From JAGOUU01 sp964387745 (GTDB taxonomy: Bacteria; Pseudomonadota; Gammaproteobacteria; JAGOUU01): DNA of 64,000 nucleotides. Location: assembly GCA_964387745.1 (NCBI GenBank), contig CAYLXL010000001.1, positions 62,001 through 126,000 on the forward strand. Reading direction: 5' to 3'. Positions 43,904-52,368 of the stretch are shown one piece after another. The stretch's first letter is position 1. Each line of letters begins with the position of its first letter. Below the pieces are notes generated by a model. It did no database searches. It saw nothing but the letters and a program-made list of their open reading frames with translations, and was not told where the DNA came from. The position numbers and the translations under genes are program-made.

Positions 43904-45655
43904 ATGCCATTTCGCGAAACTTTCTTTAACCTCAACGAAACCCCTCAACCGGGTGAACATGTTCAAGTTATGCAGGACAAATGGACAACTGTAGGCGATA
44001 TGCATGGTAATCCGCTAAAATTGTTACATATATTAGTAAAAGTAGGTGCGTTGAAATTTAAGGACCATGTCAATGCTGCCCAAGTCTATAGCGATTTTAA
44101 GAATTTTTATGATGTTTATGACGGGAGTAAAGGTCTAGACGAAACAAAGAGTGCAATAGATTCCTTATTACACAACTTAGAGAAAAATCCTGAGTTTACA
44201 GGTGGGGTGAGATTACTAGGTGATTTATTGTGTGATAGAGGCAAAAATGATCTATTTATACTAGCACTTTTAGCAAAACTTGATGATGTAGGAGTACCTA
44301 AGAAGATTATTTTATCTAACCATGATATGTGGTTTATTTATTCAATGGAAATATTTTTTAGAGGAGGCAGCTTGCAACTTCCAGCTGAATCTGGGGGTCG
44401 AGAAGATCAAGTACAATCTCTGCAAGGCTTAATAGAGTTGTTTGACAGCATAACCAATGAGCAAAGAAAAGAAGAATTCAAAGAAGAATTAAAAGAATTA
44501 TATCGTAAATACATCGCAGATCTTGTATTAATTGATCTAGAAATTAATGAAGGTGAAAGTCTTGTAATATTTACCCATGCTCCTATTACCCCTAATGTAT
44601 TGAACGATATGGCAGGGGGCAATGGCCTTCAAGCTATATATGACGATTTAGGTGCTTGCAACACTAAAGAACTTAAAGAATGTATGGCACGTGAAAATGC
44701 TGGAGTTAAGTGTCTAGTCTCATCCTTCGCTTTGCATAATAGATATAGATCAGATATGATTAATTTTTCTACATATGATGGAGATATCAAACAAACAACA
44801 TATTTTTACAGATGCTTATGGATGCGCAATCCTTCACCTCAAAGTAACCCTCCTATCATAGATGGCCAGTTCATGAATATACATGGACACGATGGAATAA
44901 GTAAACCATGCGCAACACGCATTAGTTTAGACTGTAGCCTTGGTATGCCTAAATTTTTGTCAAATGATAACAATACTGGCAACCTACCAATGTATATCTC
45001 TCCGGGATTAGTCCGTCAAGCAGCTGCACGTGTAGAAGATAGGAAAACTGTTCCTTATCATCTCACCGCGGCAGCAGCAGCGGCTGAAAGTCGTCATTCA
45101 GGATGTTCCTTTGTACAAGTAACAGATAGTGAAGGCGGTCCTGCTGCTGTACAGCCATATGCTGGCTCTAGAATTGCTGACCAAGGTGGTTCTGCCGTTG
45201 TACAAAATCCTTTACTTCAGCAGGAGAGTTATTGTGAAGAACAAGATATTCCTAGTGCAAATGTTGGCACTGGCTCTGGTGGTCAAGGTTGTCCGGTTGA
45301 TGCACAAAGACAAATTCCTGAATTACAGGATGTTAATATTACTGCCCCTCAAGCTCAACCTGGTATTTTTACAAGATTTTTGAATGCTGTATTAGCACCG
45401 TTCAAGTATTTGATAAATTTATTCATAAGAAAAAATAAACAGAATACTAACCATGAAGTTAAAACAAACATCCAACCGCAAGATACTCGAGCTCAGAATC
45501 CTATAGGCATTTCTGACGAGCAAAATTTACCACCATTTGTTAGTCCATCACCGCTAAATGGAAGTGGAAATCTTTTGAGATGTGCATATGGTGCTACTCT
45601 ACGCACATCTCCCCCGATTTCAGCACAAAAATCGCACATGTCGCCTAAATTATAA
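43904..45655 (+). CDS. PPP-like metallophosphoesterase, candidate secreted effector (WipA/WipB-like)
   Basis: The first ~340 residues carry the motifs of calcineurin-like/PPP phosphoesterases in the right order: GDMHG (31-35), GDLLCDRG (106-113), SNHD (138-141, normally GNHD/E), THAP (224-227) and GHD (328-330). A dimetal phosphatase is therefore likely. The C-terminal ~240 residues are unlike that family: an Ala-rich run at about 387-394, Gly/Ser/Gln-rich low complexity, a hydrophobic stretch near 490-510 (FLNAVLAPFKYLINLFI) and a polar tail. Legionella effectors WipA and WipB pair a PPP-like domain with such tails, so this 583-residue protein may be a type IV effector. It stands alone between repeat-rich spacers. 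Confidence 0.75.
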   Translation: MPFRETFFNLNETPQPGEHVQVMQDKWTTVGDMHGNPLKLLHILVKVGALKFKDHVNAAQVYSDFKNFYDVYDGSKGLDETKSAIDSLLHNLEKNPEFTGGVRLLGDLLCDRGKNDLFILALLAKLDDVGVPKKIILSNHDMWFIYSMEIFFRGGSLQLPAESGGREDQVQSLQGLIELFDSITNEQRKEEFKEELKELYRKYIADLVLIDLEINEGESLVIFTHAPITPNVLNDMAGGNGLQAIYDDLGACNTKELKECMARENAGVKCLVSSFALHNRYRSDMINFSTYDGDIKQTTYFYRCLWMRNPSPQSNPPIIDGQFMNIHGHDGISKPCATRISLDCSLGMPKFLSNDNNTGNLPMYISPGLVRQAAARVEDRKTVPYHLTAAAAAAESRHSGCSFVQVTDSEGGPAAVQPYAGSRIADQGGSAVVQNPLLQQESYCEEQDIPSANVGTGSGGQGCPVDAQRQIPELQDVNITAPQAQPGIFTRFLNAVLAPFKYLINLFIRKNKQNTNHEVKTNIQPQDTRAQNPIGISDEQNLPPFVSPSPLNGSGNLLRCAYGATLRTSPPISAQKSHMSPKL

Positions 45656-45740
45656 ATTTTGGGTGCGTGCGCCGTGCACCTGGTGCTTACTAAGTTCAAC
45701 TTGTTGAATCAAACATAGTTGCGGCTCTGATCGTTAGGGT

Positions 45741-45897
45741 TCTCGCAACAACTTGATTTTACTTCTTTAAAATTACGTGAGTCGTTGAAAACTAATCTAA
45801 CTACTCTAGATTATAAGAAGATGACCCCCATTCAGGCAGAAAGTCTGCCTTTGATGCTAGAGGGCTCTGATATCATTGCTCAAGCTAAAACGGGCAG
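45741..45897 (+). pseudogene. Duplicated 5' fragment of dbpA (157 bp)
   Basis: This stretch matches 48374-48530 inside dbpA, 155 of 157 bases by direct comparison. The only differences are 'ca' for 'gg' eight bases from the left end. It covers codons ~11-63 of the helicase, ending in the middle of the Walker A motif at gggcag. It lacks a start codon, promoter and downstream part, so it cannot make a protein. Sequence on both sides is unrelated to dbpA. With the intact gene it forms direct repeats around dinD' and the AbiE pair. Confidence 0.9.
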
Positions 45898-46059
45898 AAG
45901 AAGCCCACTAAAAGATTTTTTCTCGGTGGTAGATATGACAAGTTCCTGAGTCATATGGTCTCTACAATACGCTACAAATTTATTTAGCAGTATAATTTAC
46001 TGATTTGTAATCAACTTTTTAAATCAAAATTTTACTTGTATCGCCAATTATACCACCAG

Positions 46060-46478
46060 CTACAATGCTTCTGGTTCTTTTAAAGATTTTTTATTTTCCG
46101 AGACCAGACGACGCGCAACTTTCTTAACATCTTCAGCAGCAGGAAAAGCTTCAGGGCGAATGCCGCGCTCTAATAAAGTATTGCGCACAGCTTTATTATT
46201 AGTGACATGTTCATCAGATATAGCTGCTTCTGATTGCATATGATGCTGCTTGGCATTTGAATCGTTTTGTTGGCGTCAACAAAATGATGGGGTATTTCAT
46301 GGCCAGAGGTTTCGCAAGCTATTTTTGCTTTAGATATAACATTTAGAAAGTTACGCCACTCGCCATAGCCAAGTAGTTTTTGTAGGTCGCGTGCCAACCA
46401 GAACTCTGTACCTTCGGAGGTATGCTGAGCATGTGTTTCAAAATTCTTTGTTAATTCATAAATAAAGTCGGTTTTCAT
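46060..46478 (-). pseudogene. dinD: Decayed dinD (DNA-damage-inducible protein D) with internal deletion
   Basis: The 5' part reads MKTDFIYELTKNFETHAQ... FWLARDLQKLLGYGEWRNF... ISKAKIACETSGHEIPHHF, matching the N-terminus of DinD-type proteins. After VDANKTIQMP the frame goes off family. In a neighbouring frame the DinD C-terminus follows: ISDEHVTNNKAVRNTLLERG, then IRPEAFPAAEDVKKVARRL, stopping at 46060-46062. Full DinD is about 270 residues; here the middle ~150 are gone and the ends are out of frame. The function of DinD proteins is poorly known (SOS-linked in E. coli). It lies downstream of the AbiE pair on the same strand. Confidence 0.75.
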
Positions 46479-46701
46479 AATTATATTTTAGTCCTTGCTT
46501 CAATACTGCTATAAAACTTTAAAGTATTATATTGTTAGGATTTAGTAATTACAAGGATGCTATAGAAAATTTCTATCTGTCAAAATAATAGAGATAGGGC
46601 GTCTGAATTGATATGCAAGATAAATGATTAATTTAATAAATTAGATAGTTCAGCAATGCGGTGTTATAGATTTTAAAAGGAGTGTGAAGATAAACTTCAT
46701 A

Positions 46702-47628
46702 CTACGTTAAAAATTCTTTACATAGCATATTAAGTGAAGCTTTCACCTCATCCCAGGATGGTAGATTTACAGCATACACTAAAGGATTCAAAAACATAGT
46801 ATATCTACTGGCAAATATATTATTTTCTATTATGTATTTAAGAGCTGTTTTCATTTCTAATATGGGATTATCTTCAAAATATAGATCTTTGTTACCAAAC
46901 TGCTCGATATCATTTTTAATGATTTGTGGAATTAAGTTTAATGCTTCGTTTTTAATTTCAAGTTGCTTGAATATTACATACAGATCATAAGCATGTCGGA
47001 CCAATGTCGCATCTGGGTTTTTATCTATACCTCGTATTTCTGCTGCTGTTCTTCGTAATAGTGAAACTATTTTTTCTGCTGCGATTACAGATATCGGTGA
47101 GCAGTTTATTTCATTAATTTCAGGTTTGTTATTCGATGCCTGGGTGACTAGAGACTTTACTGAACAATTTACACTATTTTTAAATTGTATAGACTCAAAT
47201 AGTTCTAGCTTGATATAAGGTCTTATGAAATCAGGAATGCTAAATTGAGAAGGGTAGCGGATTTCAAACAATTGTAAACCATATTCGTTGCGCGCAAATT
47301 TATTAACAATCTCAAAATTTGATAAGGAGTTTATTTTTTGTTTTATTTGTTCATAAATATTTTTTTTAATCTTCTTTCTTTGCGCTCTGCTAGAATTTAA
47401 AATGGATTTATTAGCAGAGATTTTGAAATCAATATCTTCAGAAAGCCGATTAGTGCTAATATGAGCTTTGGTTAAGCAGGTGCCTCCAGTAAAGATTAAA
47501 TTATAATGTTCAAGATTGATATTATGTATAGATTTCAATAGCTCAACAACGTAGTAATCTTTTTCTACTAGTGCAGGTAAGCTGATACCATAGAAGTCTG
47601 CTGTTTGTTGAAATAAGGATTTATTCAT
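46702..47628 (-). CDS. AbiEii/AbiGii-family nucleotidyltransferase toxin
   Basis: Toxin of an AbiE-type (type IV) toxin-antitoxin system; known members are nucleotidyltransferases that arrest growth and abort phage infection. The 308-residue product has the family core LIFTGGTCLTKAH (GGT at 48-50) and the metal-binding NRLSEDIDFKI (Asp65 and Asp67). SPISVIAAEKIVSLLRR and ATLVRHAYDLYVIFKQ follow. All expected motifs are present, so it should be active. Its start overlaps the antitoxin gene by 8 bases. The 223-base spacer downstream is featureless and AT-rich. Confidence 0.9.
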   Translation of the reverse strand: MNKSLFQQTADFYGISLPALVEKDYYVVELLKSIHNINLEHYNLIFTGGTCLTKAHISTNRLSEDIDFKISANKSILNSSRAQRKKIKKNIYEQIKQKINSLSNFEIVNKFARNEYGLQLFEIRYPSQFSIPDFIRPYIKLELFESIQFKNSVNCSVKSLVTQASNNKPEINEINCSPISVIAAEKIVSLLRRTAAEIRGIDKNPDATLVRHAYDLYVIFKQLEIKNEALNLIPQIIKNDIEQFGNKDLYFEDNPILEMKTALKYIIENNIFASRYTMFLNPLVYAVNLPSWDEVKASLNMLCKEFLT

Positions 47629-48034
47629 AGGCTATTCTTAATTTAAATCTTTCAGTACCAATTTTTCTGCTAAATCGGTCATAAATGATAACTGCTGCAT
47701 TTGCTCTTACCTGAGTATCGTTATCAGAACCTATAGGAGCAATTTTGTAGTCTACTTTTAATCTTTTTAATGCTTCTTCAGATACTTGAGCAAATCCATT
47801 TTCTGCAGCAATCATAGGCTTATTTGTTAAGCTGCTTATTCTAGCCTTTGCGTATAAGCCATACCCAATTTTTATTAAAATCCCTTCCTTGGTTAACTGA
47901 AGCAAGGCTCTACCGACTTGTTTATAAGCACCAAATTTTTCAAAGTCTTTGCGTAAAAAAACATTCTTTTTTTTGGCTTTGCGTATTTTCTCGCGTACTA
48001 AAGTCTTTAAAGACTCTTTTCTCATATTTCTCAT
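47621..48034 (-). CDS. AbiEi-like antitoxin (DUF6088-type winged helix)
   Basis: Probable antitoxin and autorepressor for the adjacent AbiEii toxin. The 137-residue product has a winged-helix-like N-terminus: KKKNVFLRKDFEKFGAYKQVGRALLQLTKEGILIKIGYGLYAK (given in parts) is the usual 'two-helix plus wing' of this group. A short C-terminal part mentions IAPIGSDNDTQVRANAAVII. It is shorter than AbiEi of Streptococcus (about 200 residues), matching the DUF6088 form. It precedes and overlaps the toxin, the normal order. Confidence 0.85.
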   Translation of the reverse strand: MRNMRKESLKTLVREKIRKAKKKNVFLRKDFEKFGAYKQVGRALLQLTKEGILIKIGYGLYAKARISSLTNKPMIAAENGFAQVSEEALKRLKVDYKIAPIGSDNDTQVRANAAVIIYDRFSRKIGTERFKLRIAYE

Positions 48035-48342
48035 AGGACTAACAGATAGTTTTCACGGTATATCCTATAGATTAGCCCATCTTTAAAAATAAATCAACAA
48101 AAATACCACTTGTTGCTAATTTATAAAAGCATCTAACTGTTTGAATAATATGAGATAATTAAATTTAATTATGGTATTTTTGTGCCGTAAAATGGGGGCT
48201 AAATGTTATTATTATCAGAGGAGATGCGATCATTACGGTGCTAGCGCTTATCGTTACTAACTTATTCAAAATTAAATTATGTTTAAAATAGCCTTGAGGG
48301 ATGGTAAGATGGACACTTTTAGTTAGTCTTTTGATGTGAATC
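48035..48342. other. AT-rich divergent spacer between the abiE antitoxin and dbpA
   Basis: This 308-base stretch carries the promoters of the divergent abiE pair and dbpA. No gene, RNA or clear operator was recognised. It contains 'atggacacttttag' near 48308, faintly like the 'ggggacac' repeats before the phosphoesterase. Base composition resembles neighbouring spacers. Confidence 0.5.
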
Positions 48343-49755
48343 ATGAAAAATCTTGACAACTCTGTCCCTCAAATCTCGCAAGGACTTGATTTTACTTCTT
48401 TAAAATTACGTGAGTCGTTGAAAACTAATCTAACTACTCTAGATTATAAGAAGATGACCCCCATTCAGGCAGAAAGTCTGCCTTTGATGCTAGAGGGCTC
48501 TGATATCATTGCTCAAGCTAAAACGGGCAGTGGCAAAACTGTTGCTTTTGGTTTAGCTTTATTGAATCGTCTTAATGTGGATCAGTATGCTGTTCAGGCG
48601 CTGGTCTTGTGCCCGACTCGTGAACTTGCAGAACAGGTTAGTCAAGTTTTGCGGCGTTTAGCACGTCTTTTGCCCAATATTAAAATTTTAAATTTATCTG
48701 GTGGCATGCCAATGCGACCGCAAACAGAATCATTAAGACATGGTGCTCACATTATTGTCGGAACGCCAGGAAGGGTGCAAAGACATTTAGATAAAGAATC
48801 TTTTTCACTAAATAAATTACAAACACTGGTTTTAGACGAAGCTGATCGCATGCTTGATATGGGTTTTTATGAAAACATTCAGCAGGTGATTTCTTTTTGT
48901 CCTAAATTACGTCAGACATTATTATTCTCGGCTACTTATCCTGAAGAAATTAAAAAGCTTGCAGCTGGATTTATGAAAAAACCACAGCATGTGCGTGTTG
49001 AAGAATCTTTATCACTTGATATCGAGCAGGGCTTCTATGAGGTATCAAATAAAAAAGATAAGTTTGAAATATTAAAAGCAATGTTGTTGCATCACCAACC
49101 ACAGTCAACTTTAATTTTTTGTAACACTAAAGAACAGACTTTTTCTTTGTCTAATCATCTTTGTCAAGAAGGCTTTAGCGCTATAGCTCTTAATGGTGAT
49201 ATGGAACAAGTTGATCGAGACGAGGCAGTAATTCAATTTTGCAATCGTAGCGTTTCAATTTTAGTAGCAACTGATGTGGCTGCACGTGGCTTAGATATTA
49301 AAGATCTGCCTGCGGTTATAAATTTTGATATGGCAAACTCAGCCGACGTTCACATTCACCGAATCGGTCGGACAGGACGTGCCGGTAATAAAGGTTTAGC
49401 TTTGAGTATTACAACGCCAGCTGATGTTGAGCGAGTTCGAGCGATTGAGCAAGTCATGAATGCACCTATAGTTTGGAGCGAAAAAAACAAACTTACATTG
49501 AAGAACAGAACTTTAAGATCACCAGATATGGTGACTTTATGCATTGCTGCTGGCAGAAAAGACAAAATTCGTCCTGGTGATATCTTAGGCGCTTTAACAA
49601 AAGATGCTGGTATACCTGGGGATAGCATCGGTAAAATTGATATTTCAATATTTTATTCATATGTAGCTATTGCACGAAGTCAGGTAGACAAAGCTTATAA
49701 ATATTTACAAAATGGCAAACTAAAAGCCCGTAAAGTAAATGTTCGACGGTTATAA
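48343..49755 (+). CDS. dbpA: ATP-dependent RNA helicase DbpA
   Basis: DEAD-box helicase that helps assemble the large ribosomal subunit by binding 23S rRNA hairpin 92. The 470-residue product has the Q motif (KKMTPIQAESLPLML), Walker A AKTGSGKT (59-66), PTRELAEQV, LDEADRMLDMGF, LFSATYP, VATDVAARGLDI and HRIGRTGRAG. The C-terminal RNA-recognition domain (MVTLCIAAGRKDKIRPGDILGALTKDAGI...VNVRRL) is the DbpA hallmark. Bases 48374-48530 are nearly identical to 45741-45897. The gene itself is complete, with its own start, so function should be kept. Confidence 0.95.
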   Translation: MKNLDNSVPQISQGLDFTSLKLRESLKTNLTTLDYKKMTPIQAESLPLMLEGSDIIAQAKTGSGKTVAFGLALLNRLNVDQYAVQALVLCPTRELAEQVSQVLRRLARLLPNIKILNLSGGMPMRPQTESLRHGAHIIVGTPGRVQRHLDKESFSLNKLQTLVLDEADRMLDMGFYENIQQVISFCPKLRQTLLFSATYPEEIKKLAAGFMKKPQHVRVEESLSLDIEQGFYEVSNKKDKFEILKAMLLHHQPQSTLIFCNTKEQTFSLSNHLCQEGFSAIALNGDMEQVDRDEAVIQFCNRSVSILVATDVAARGLDIKDLPAVINFDMANSADVHIHRIGRTGRAGNKGLALSITTPADVERVRAIEQVMNAPIVWSEKNKLTLKNRTLRSPDMVTLCIAAGRKDKIRPGDILGALTKDAGIPGDSIGKIDISIFYSYVAIARSQVDKAYKYLQNGKLKARKVNVRRL

Positions 49756-49780
49756 TCATAGTTTATAGAGAGAGTAAATC

Positions 49781-49984
49781 ATGGAAACAGGAACAGTAAA
49801 GCGTTTTAATAAAATTAAAGGTTATGGTTTTATTAAGCCAGATTCAGAAGATAAGGAAGTTTTTATTCATTTTTCTGAAATTCAGACTGAAGGTTATAAA
49901 GACTTAGCTGTAGGACAGCGCGTTCGTTATAATTTAGTCATGAGCGAGCGTGGTGAGTGTGCTAAACAGGTTGAAATAATTTAG
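49781..49984 (+). CDS. Cold-shock-domain protein
   Basis: Small single-strand nucleic-acid binding protein of 67 residues. The RNP1 motif is KGYGFIKP and RNP2 is VFIHFSEI, with the family start METGTVKRFNKIKGYG. Which Csp it corresponds to cannot be told. It lies 25 bases after dbpA; both act on RNA and could be cotranscribed. A hairpin (cccgaat...attctggg, 50024-50042) between it and the convergent tmRNA gene may end transcription from either side. Confidence 0.95.
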   Translation: METGTVKRFNKIKGYGFIKPDSEDKEVFIHFSEIQTEGYKDLAVGQRVRYNLVMSERGECAKQVEII

Positions 49985-50052
49985 AAAAGATAAAATTTTT
50001 GGTGTCAGTACGAGTGATTGATGCCCGAATTAAAATTCTGGGAATTTAAATG

Positions 50053-50437
50053 TGGTGGAGGCGGCGGGAATTGAACCCGCGTCCACAAGTCCTCTGCCTA
50101 TAGCTCTACATAATTAGTGACGCCTACGTTTGACTTAAACTTCCCGGGCGCACGCGGTAAGTTCAAGCGAGCTCTTTAAGTTTTAGTAGTCAGGCCCAGA
50201 GCATGCCATCGTACGATCCTATATATATGACAATCATTTCAACTGTATAGGCACGGTTGAGTGATCGGCTACCTAAGGTCTCAGTTGTGAGATTAAGCAG
50301 CTAATAGACCAGCGTCAGCTGATCCGTATACTTTGTCGTTTGCAAGTATAAATTTGTAACAGGATTTTACGAGGTAAGTCACATCCTCGTTATGCACTAT
50401 GAGGTTTCGCAACCTATGTCGAAGCCAGGTCGCCCCC
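50053..50437 (-). ncRNA. ssrA: Transfer-messenger RNA (tmRNA)
   Basis: On the minus strand the RNA begins GGGGGCGACCTGGCTTCGAC at 50437. It ends in the tRNA-like T arm GGTTCAATTCCCGCC and acceptor CCTCCACCA, with CCA encoded at 50053-50055. Total about 385 bases. The tag reading frame starts with the resume codon GCA (50343-50341) and ends at TAA (50295-50293): ANDKVYGSADAGLLAA. That is 16 encoded residues against 10 in E. coli, still ending in the -AA that proteases recognise. Works with SmpB to rescue stalled ribosomes. Confidence 0.97.
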
Positions 50438-50444
50438 AATAGTT

Positions 50445-50473
50445 ATTTTACTATAGATAGAGCAAATTAGCAA
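50445..50473 (-). promoter_or_regulatory. Sigma-70 promoter of ssrA
   Basis: On the minus strand TTGCTA (50473-50468) and TAAAAT (50450-50445) are separated by 17 bases. The -10 box ends 7 bases before the first G of tmRNA. Spacing and position are as expected for a strong stable-RNA promoter. Confidence 0.7.
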
Positions 50474-50543
50474 ACTGGCAGATATAACTGATTGATATTG
50501 TTTAAGTAAATTTTGATAGAACTTAGTTGATGAGATAAAGTGT

Positions 50544-50592
50544 ATACTTGGTGCTGATATCTTTATATATTTGTATCGATCGCACCAAGTAT
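50544..50592. terminator. Hairpin after ettA, possible terminator
   Basis: atacttggtgc (50544-50554) and gcaccaagtat (50582-50592) are perfect inverted repeats, an 11-bp stem with a 27-base loop, just downstream of the ettA stop codon. On the minus strand it is followed by acactttatct rather than a true T-run, so it may be a weak terminator or a mRNA-end stabiliser. Confidence 0.5.
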
Positions 50593-50604
50593 TGGGGATT
50601 AAAT

Positions 50605-52284
50605 TTATCCTACCGTTTCAATTTTCTTATACTTGATTCGGTGTGGTTGAACAAAAGCTTCACCTAATTCAGCCTTACGTTTTTCTTCATATTCTGTATA
50701 ACCACCTTCAAACCATTCAACATGGCTATCACCTTCAAAAGCTAAGATATGCGTAGCAACACGATCAAGGAACCAGCGATCATGCGAGATAACCATCGCG
50801 CAACCAGGGAACTCTAATAAAGCTTCTTCAAGTGCACGTAGTGTTTCCACGTCTAGATCATTGGTTGGTTCGTCGAGTAATAGAACATTACCACCAGATT
50901 TTAATAACTTGGCCAAATGCAAGCGATTTCGTTCACCACCGGATAAGTCACCAACACGTTTTTGTTGATCTGTCCCTTTAAAGTTGAAGCGACCAATATA
51001 AGCGCGAGAAGGCGTTTGATAATTACCAACGGTGATGAAATCCAATCCATCAGAAATTTCTTCCCAAACTGTTTTGTTGTTATCTAAATTATCACGGGAT
51101 TGATCGACATAAGATAATTTAACAGTTTCACCAACAATAACATTACCGTTGTCTGGTTGTTCTTGGCCAGTAATCATTTTGAAGAATGTTGATTTACCGG
51201 CACCGTTTGGTCCAATAATCCCAACGATAGCACCTTTAGGGATTTGAATAGAAAGATTATCAATAAGAAGCTTGTTATTAAAGCTTTTAGAAATATTTTC
51301 TAATTTAATTACTAAGTCACCCAATCTTTCTCCTGGTGGAATGTAAAGCGACATCGTCTCATTACGTTGCTGAGCTTCTTGTGAACAAAGTTCTTCAAAG
51401 CGGTTAAGACGTGCTTGGTTTTTCGCGCGACGACCTTTTGGACTTTGTCTGACCCATTCTAATTCTTTTTCGATCATCTTTTTACGATTAGCTTGCGACT
51501 TCTCTTCTTGCTCAAGTCGGGCTTCTTTTTGTTCTAACCAGCTAGAATAGTTACCTTGATAAGGTATCCCTGCGCCTCGGTCTAATTCTAGAATCCAGCC
51601 AGCGACATTATCTAAGAAATACCTATCATGGGTTACGGCAACAACAGTACCTGGGAATTCATGTAAGAAATGCTCTAACCAAGCTACCGACTCTGCGTCC
51701 AAATGGTTAGTCGGTTCATCGAGTAGGATCATGTCAGGGTTAGATAGAAGAAGCTTACATAAAGCTACTCGGCGGCGTTCACCACCCGATAAATATTTAA
51801 CTTCCTGGTCCCAAGGGGGGAGTCTGAGTGAGTCAGCGCAAATGTCTAATTTTCTGTCGAGCTCCCAAGCACCAGCTGCATCTATGTCATTTTGCAGCTC
51901 GCCTTGTTCGGCTAAAAGATTGTTCATGGTCTCATCATCCATGGGTTCGGCAAATTTCTCACTGATAGCATTAAATCTATCTAGTTTTTGCTTGATAGCG
52001 CTAACAGCAAGCTCAACATTAGCACGAACTGTTTTGTTATCGTCAAGCTGCGGTTCTTGAGGTAGATAGCCAATAGAGATACCCTTAGCTGAGAAAGCCT
52101 CGCCTTGGATTTCTTTGTCTAGTCCAGCCATAATCTTAAGTAAAGTTGACTTACCAGAACCATTGAGACCAAGCACACCTATTTTGGCGCCAGGAAAAAA
52201 AGATAAGCAAATATTGCTTAATATCTCTTTTTTTGGCGGCACAATTTTGCTAACGTGATTCATAGTGTATATATATTGGGCCAT
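50605..52284 (-). CDS. ettA: EttA, energy-dependent translational throttle ABC-F protein
   Basis: Ribosome-binding ABC-F ATPase that gates entry into elongation according to ATP level. The 559-residue product has two ABC domains: Walker A GLNGSGKST and LSGGERRRVALCKLL in the first, IGPNGAGKST and LSGGERNRLHLAKLL in the second. Both have Walker B LLLDEPT. Between them is the arm/linker with WVRQSPKGRRAKNQARLNRFEEL, typical of EttA. There are no transmembrane segments. It is transcribed alone. Confidence 0.97.
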   Translation of the reverse strand: MAQYIYTMNHVSKIVPPKKEILSNICLSFFPGAKIGVLGLNGSGKSTLLKIMAGLDKEIQGEAFSAKGISIGYLPQEPQLDDNKTVRANVELAVSAIKQKLDRFNAISEKFAEPMDDETMNNLLAEQGELQNDIDAAGAWELDRKLDICADSLRLPPWDQEVKYLSGGERRRVALCKLLLSNPDMILLDEPTNHLDAESVAWLEHFLHEFPGTVVAVTHDRYFLDNVAGWILELDRGAGIPYQGNYSSWLEQKEARLEQEEKSQANRKKMIEKELEWVRQSPKGRRAKNQARLNRFEELCSQEAQQRNETMSLYIPPGERLGDLVIKLENISKSFNNKLLIDNLSIQIPKGAIVGIIGPNGAGKSTFFKMITGQEQPDNGNVIVGETVKLSYVDQSRDNLDNNKTVWEEISDGLDFITVGNYQTPSRAYIGRFNFKGTDQQKRVGDLSGGERNRLHLAKLLKSGGNVLLLDEPTNDLDVETLRALEEALLEFPGCAMVISHDRWFLDRVATHILAFEGDSHVEWFEGGYTEYEEKRKAELGEAFVQPHRIKYKKIETVG

Positions 52285-52368
52285 ACTGTACCTTAACTAA
52301 TTTTATTCAGATAAAATGGGTATATTATAAAGTATTTTTCAAGAATAAAATAGTATCGGAAAGCAAAT

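Noticed and set aside
45129..45383. 84-residue Leu-rich frame within the tail of the phosphoesterase gene
   Set aside because: It is a frame-shifted reading of the low-complexity tail; the main frame stays open throughout.
50024..50042. Hairpin cccgaat/attctggg as a strong terminator of csp or ssrA
   Set aside because: Short stem with a bulge and no T-run on either strand; mentioned only as a possible weak end signal.
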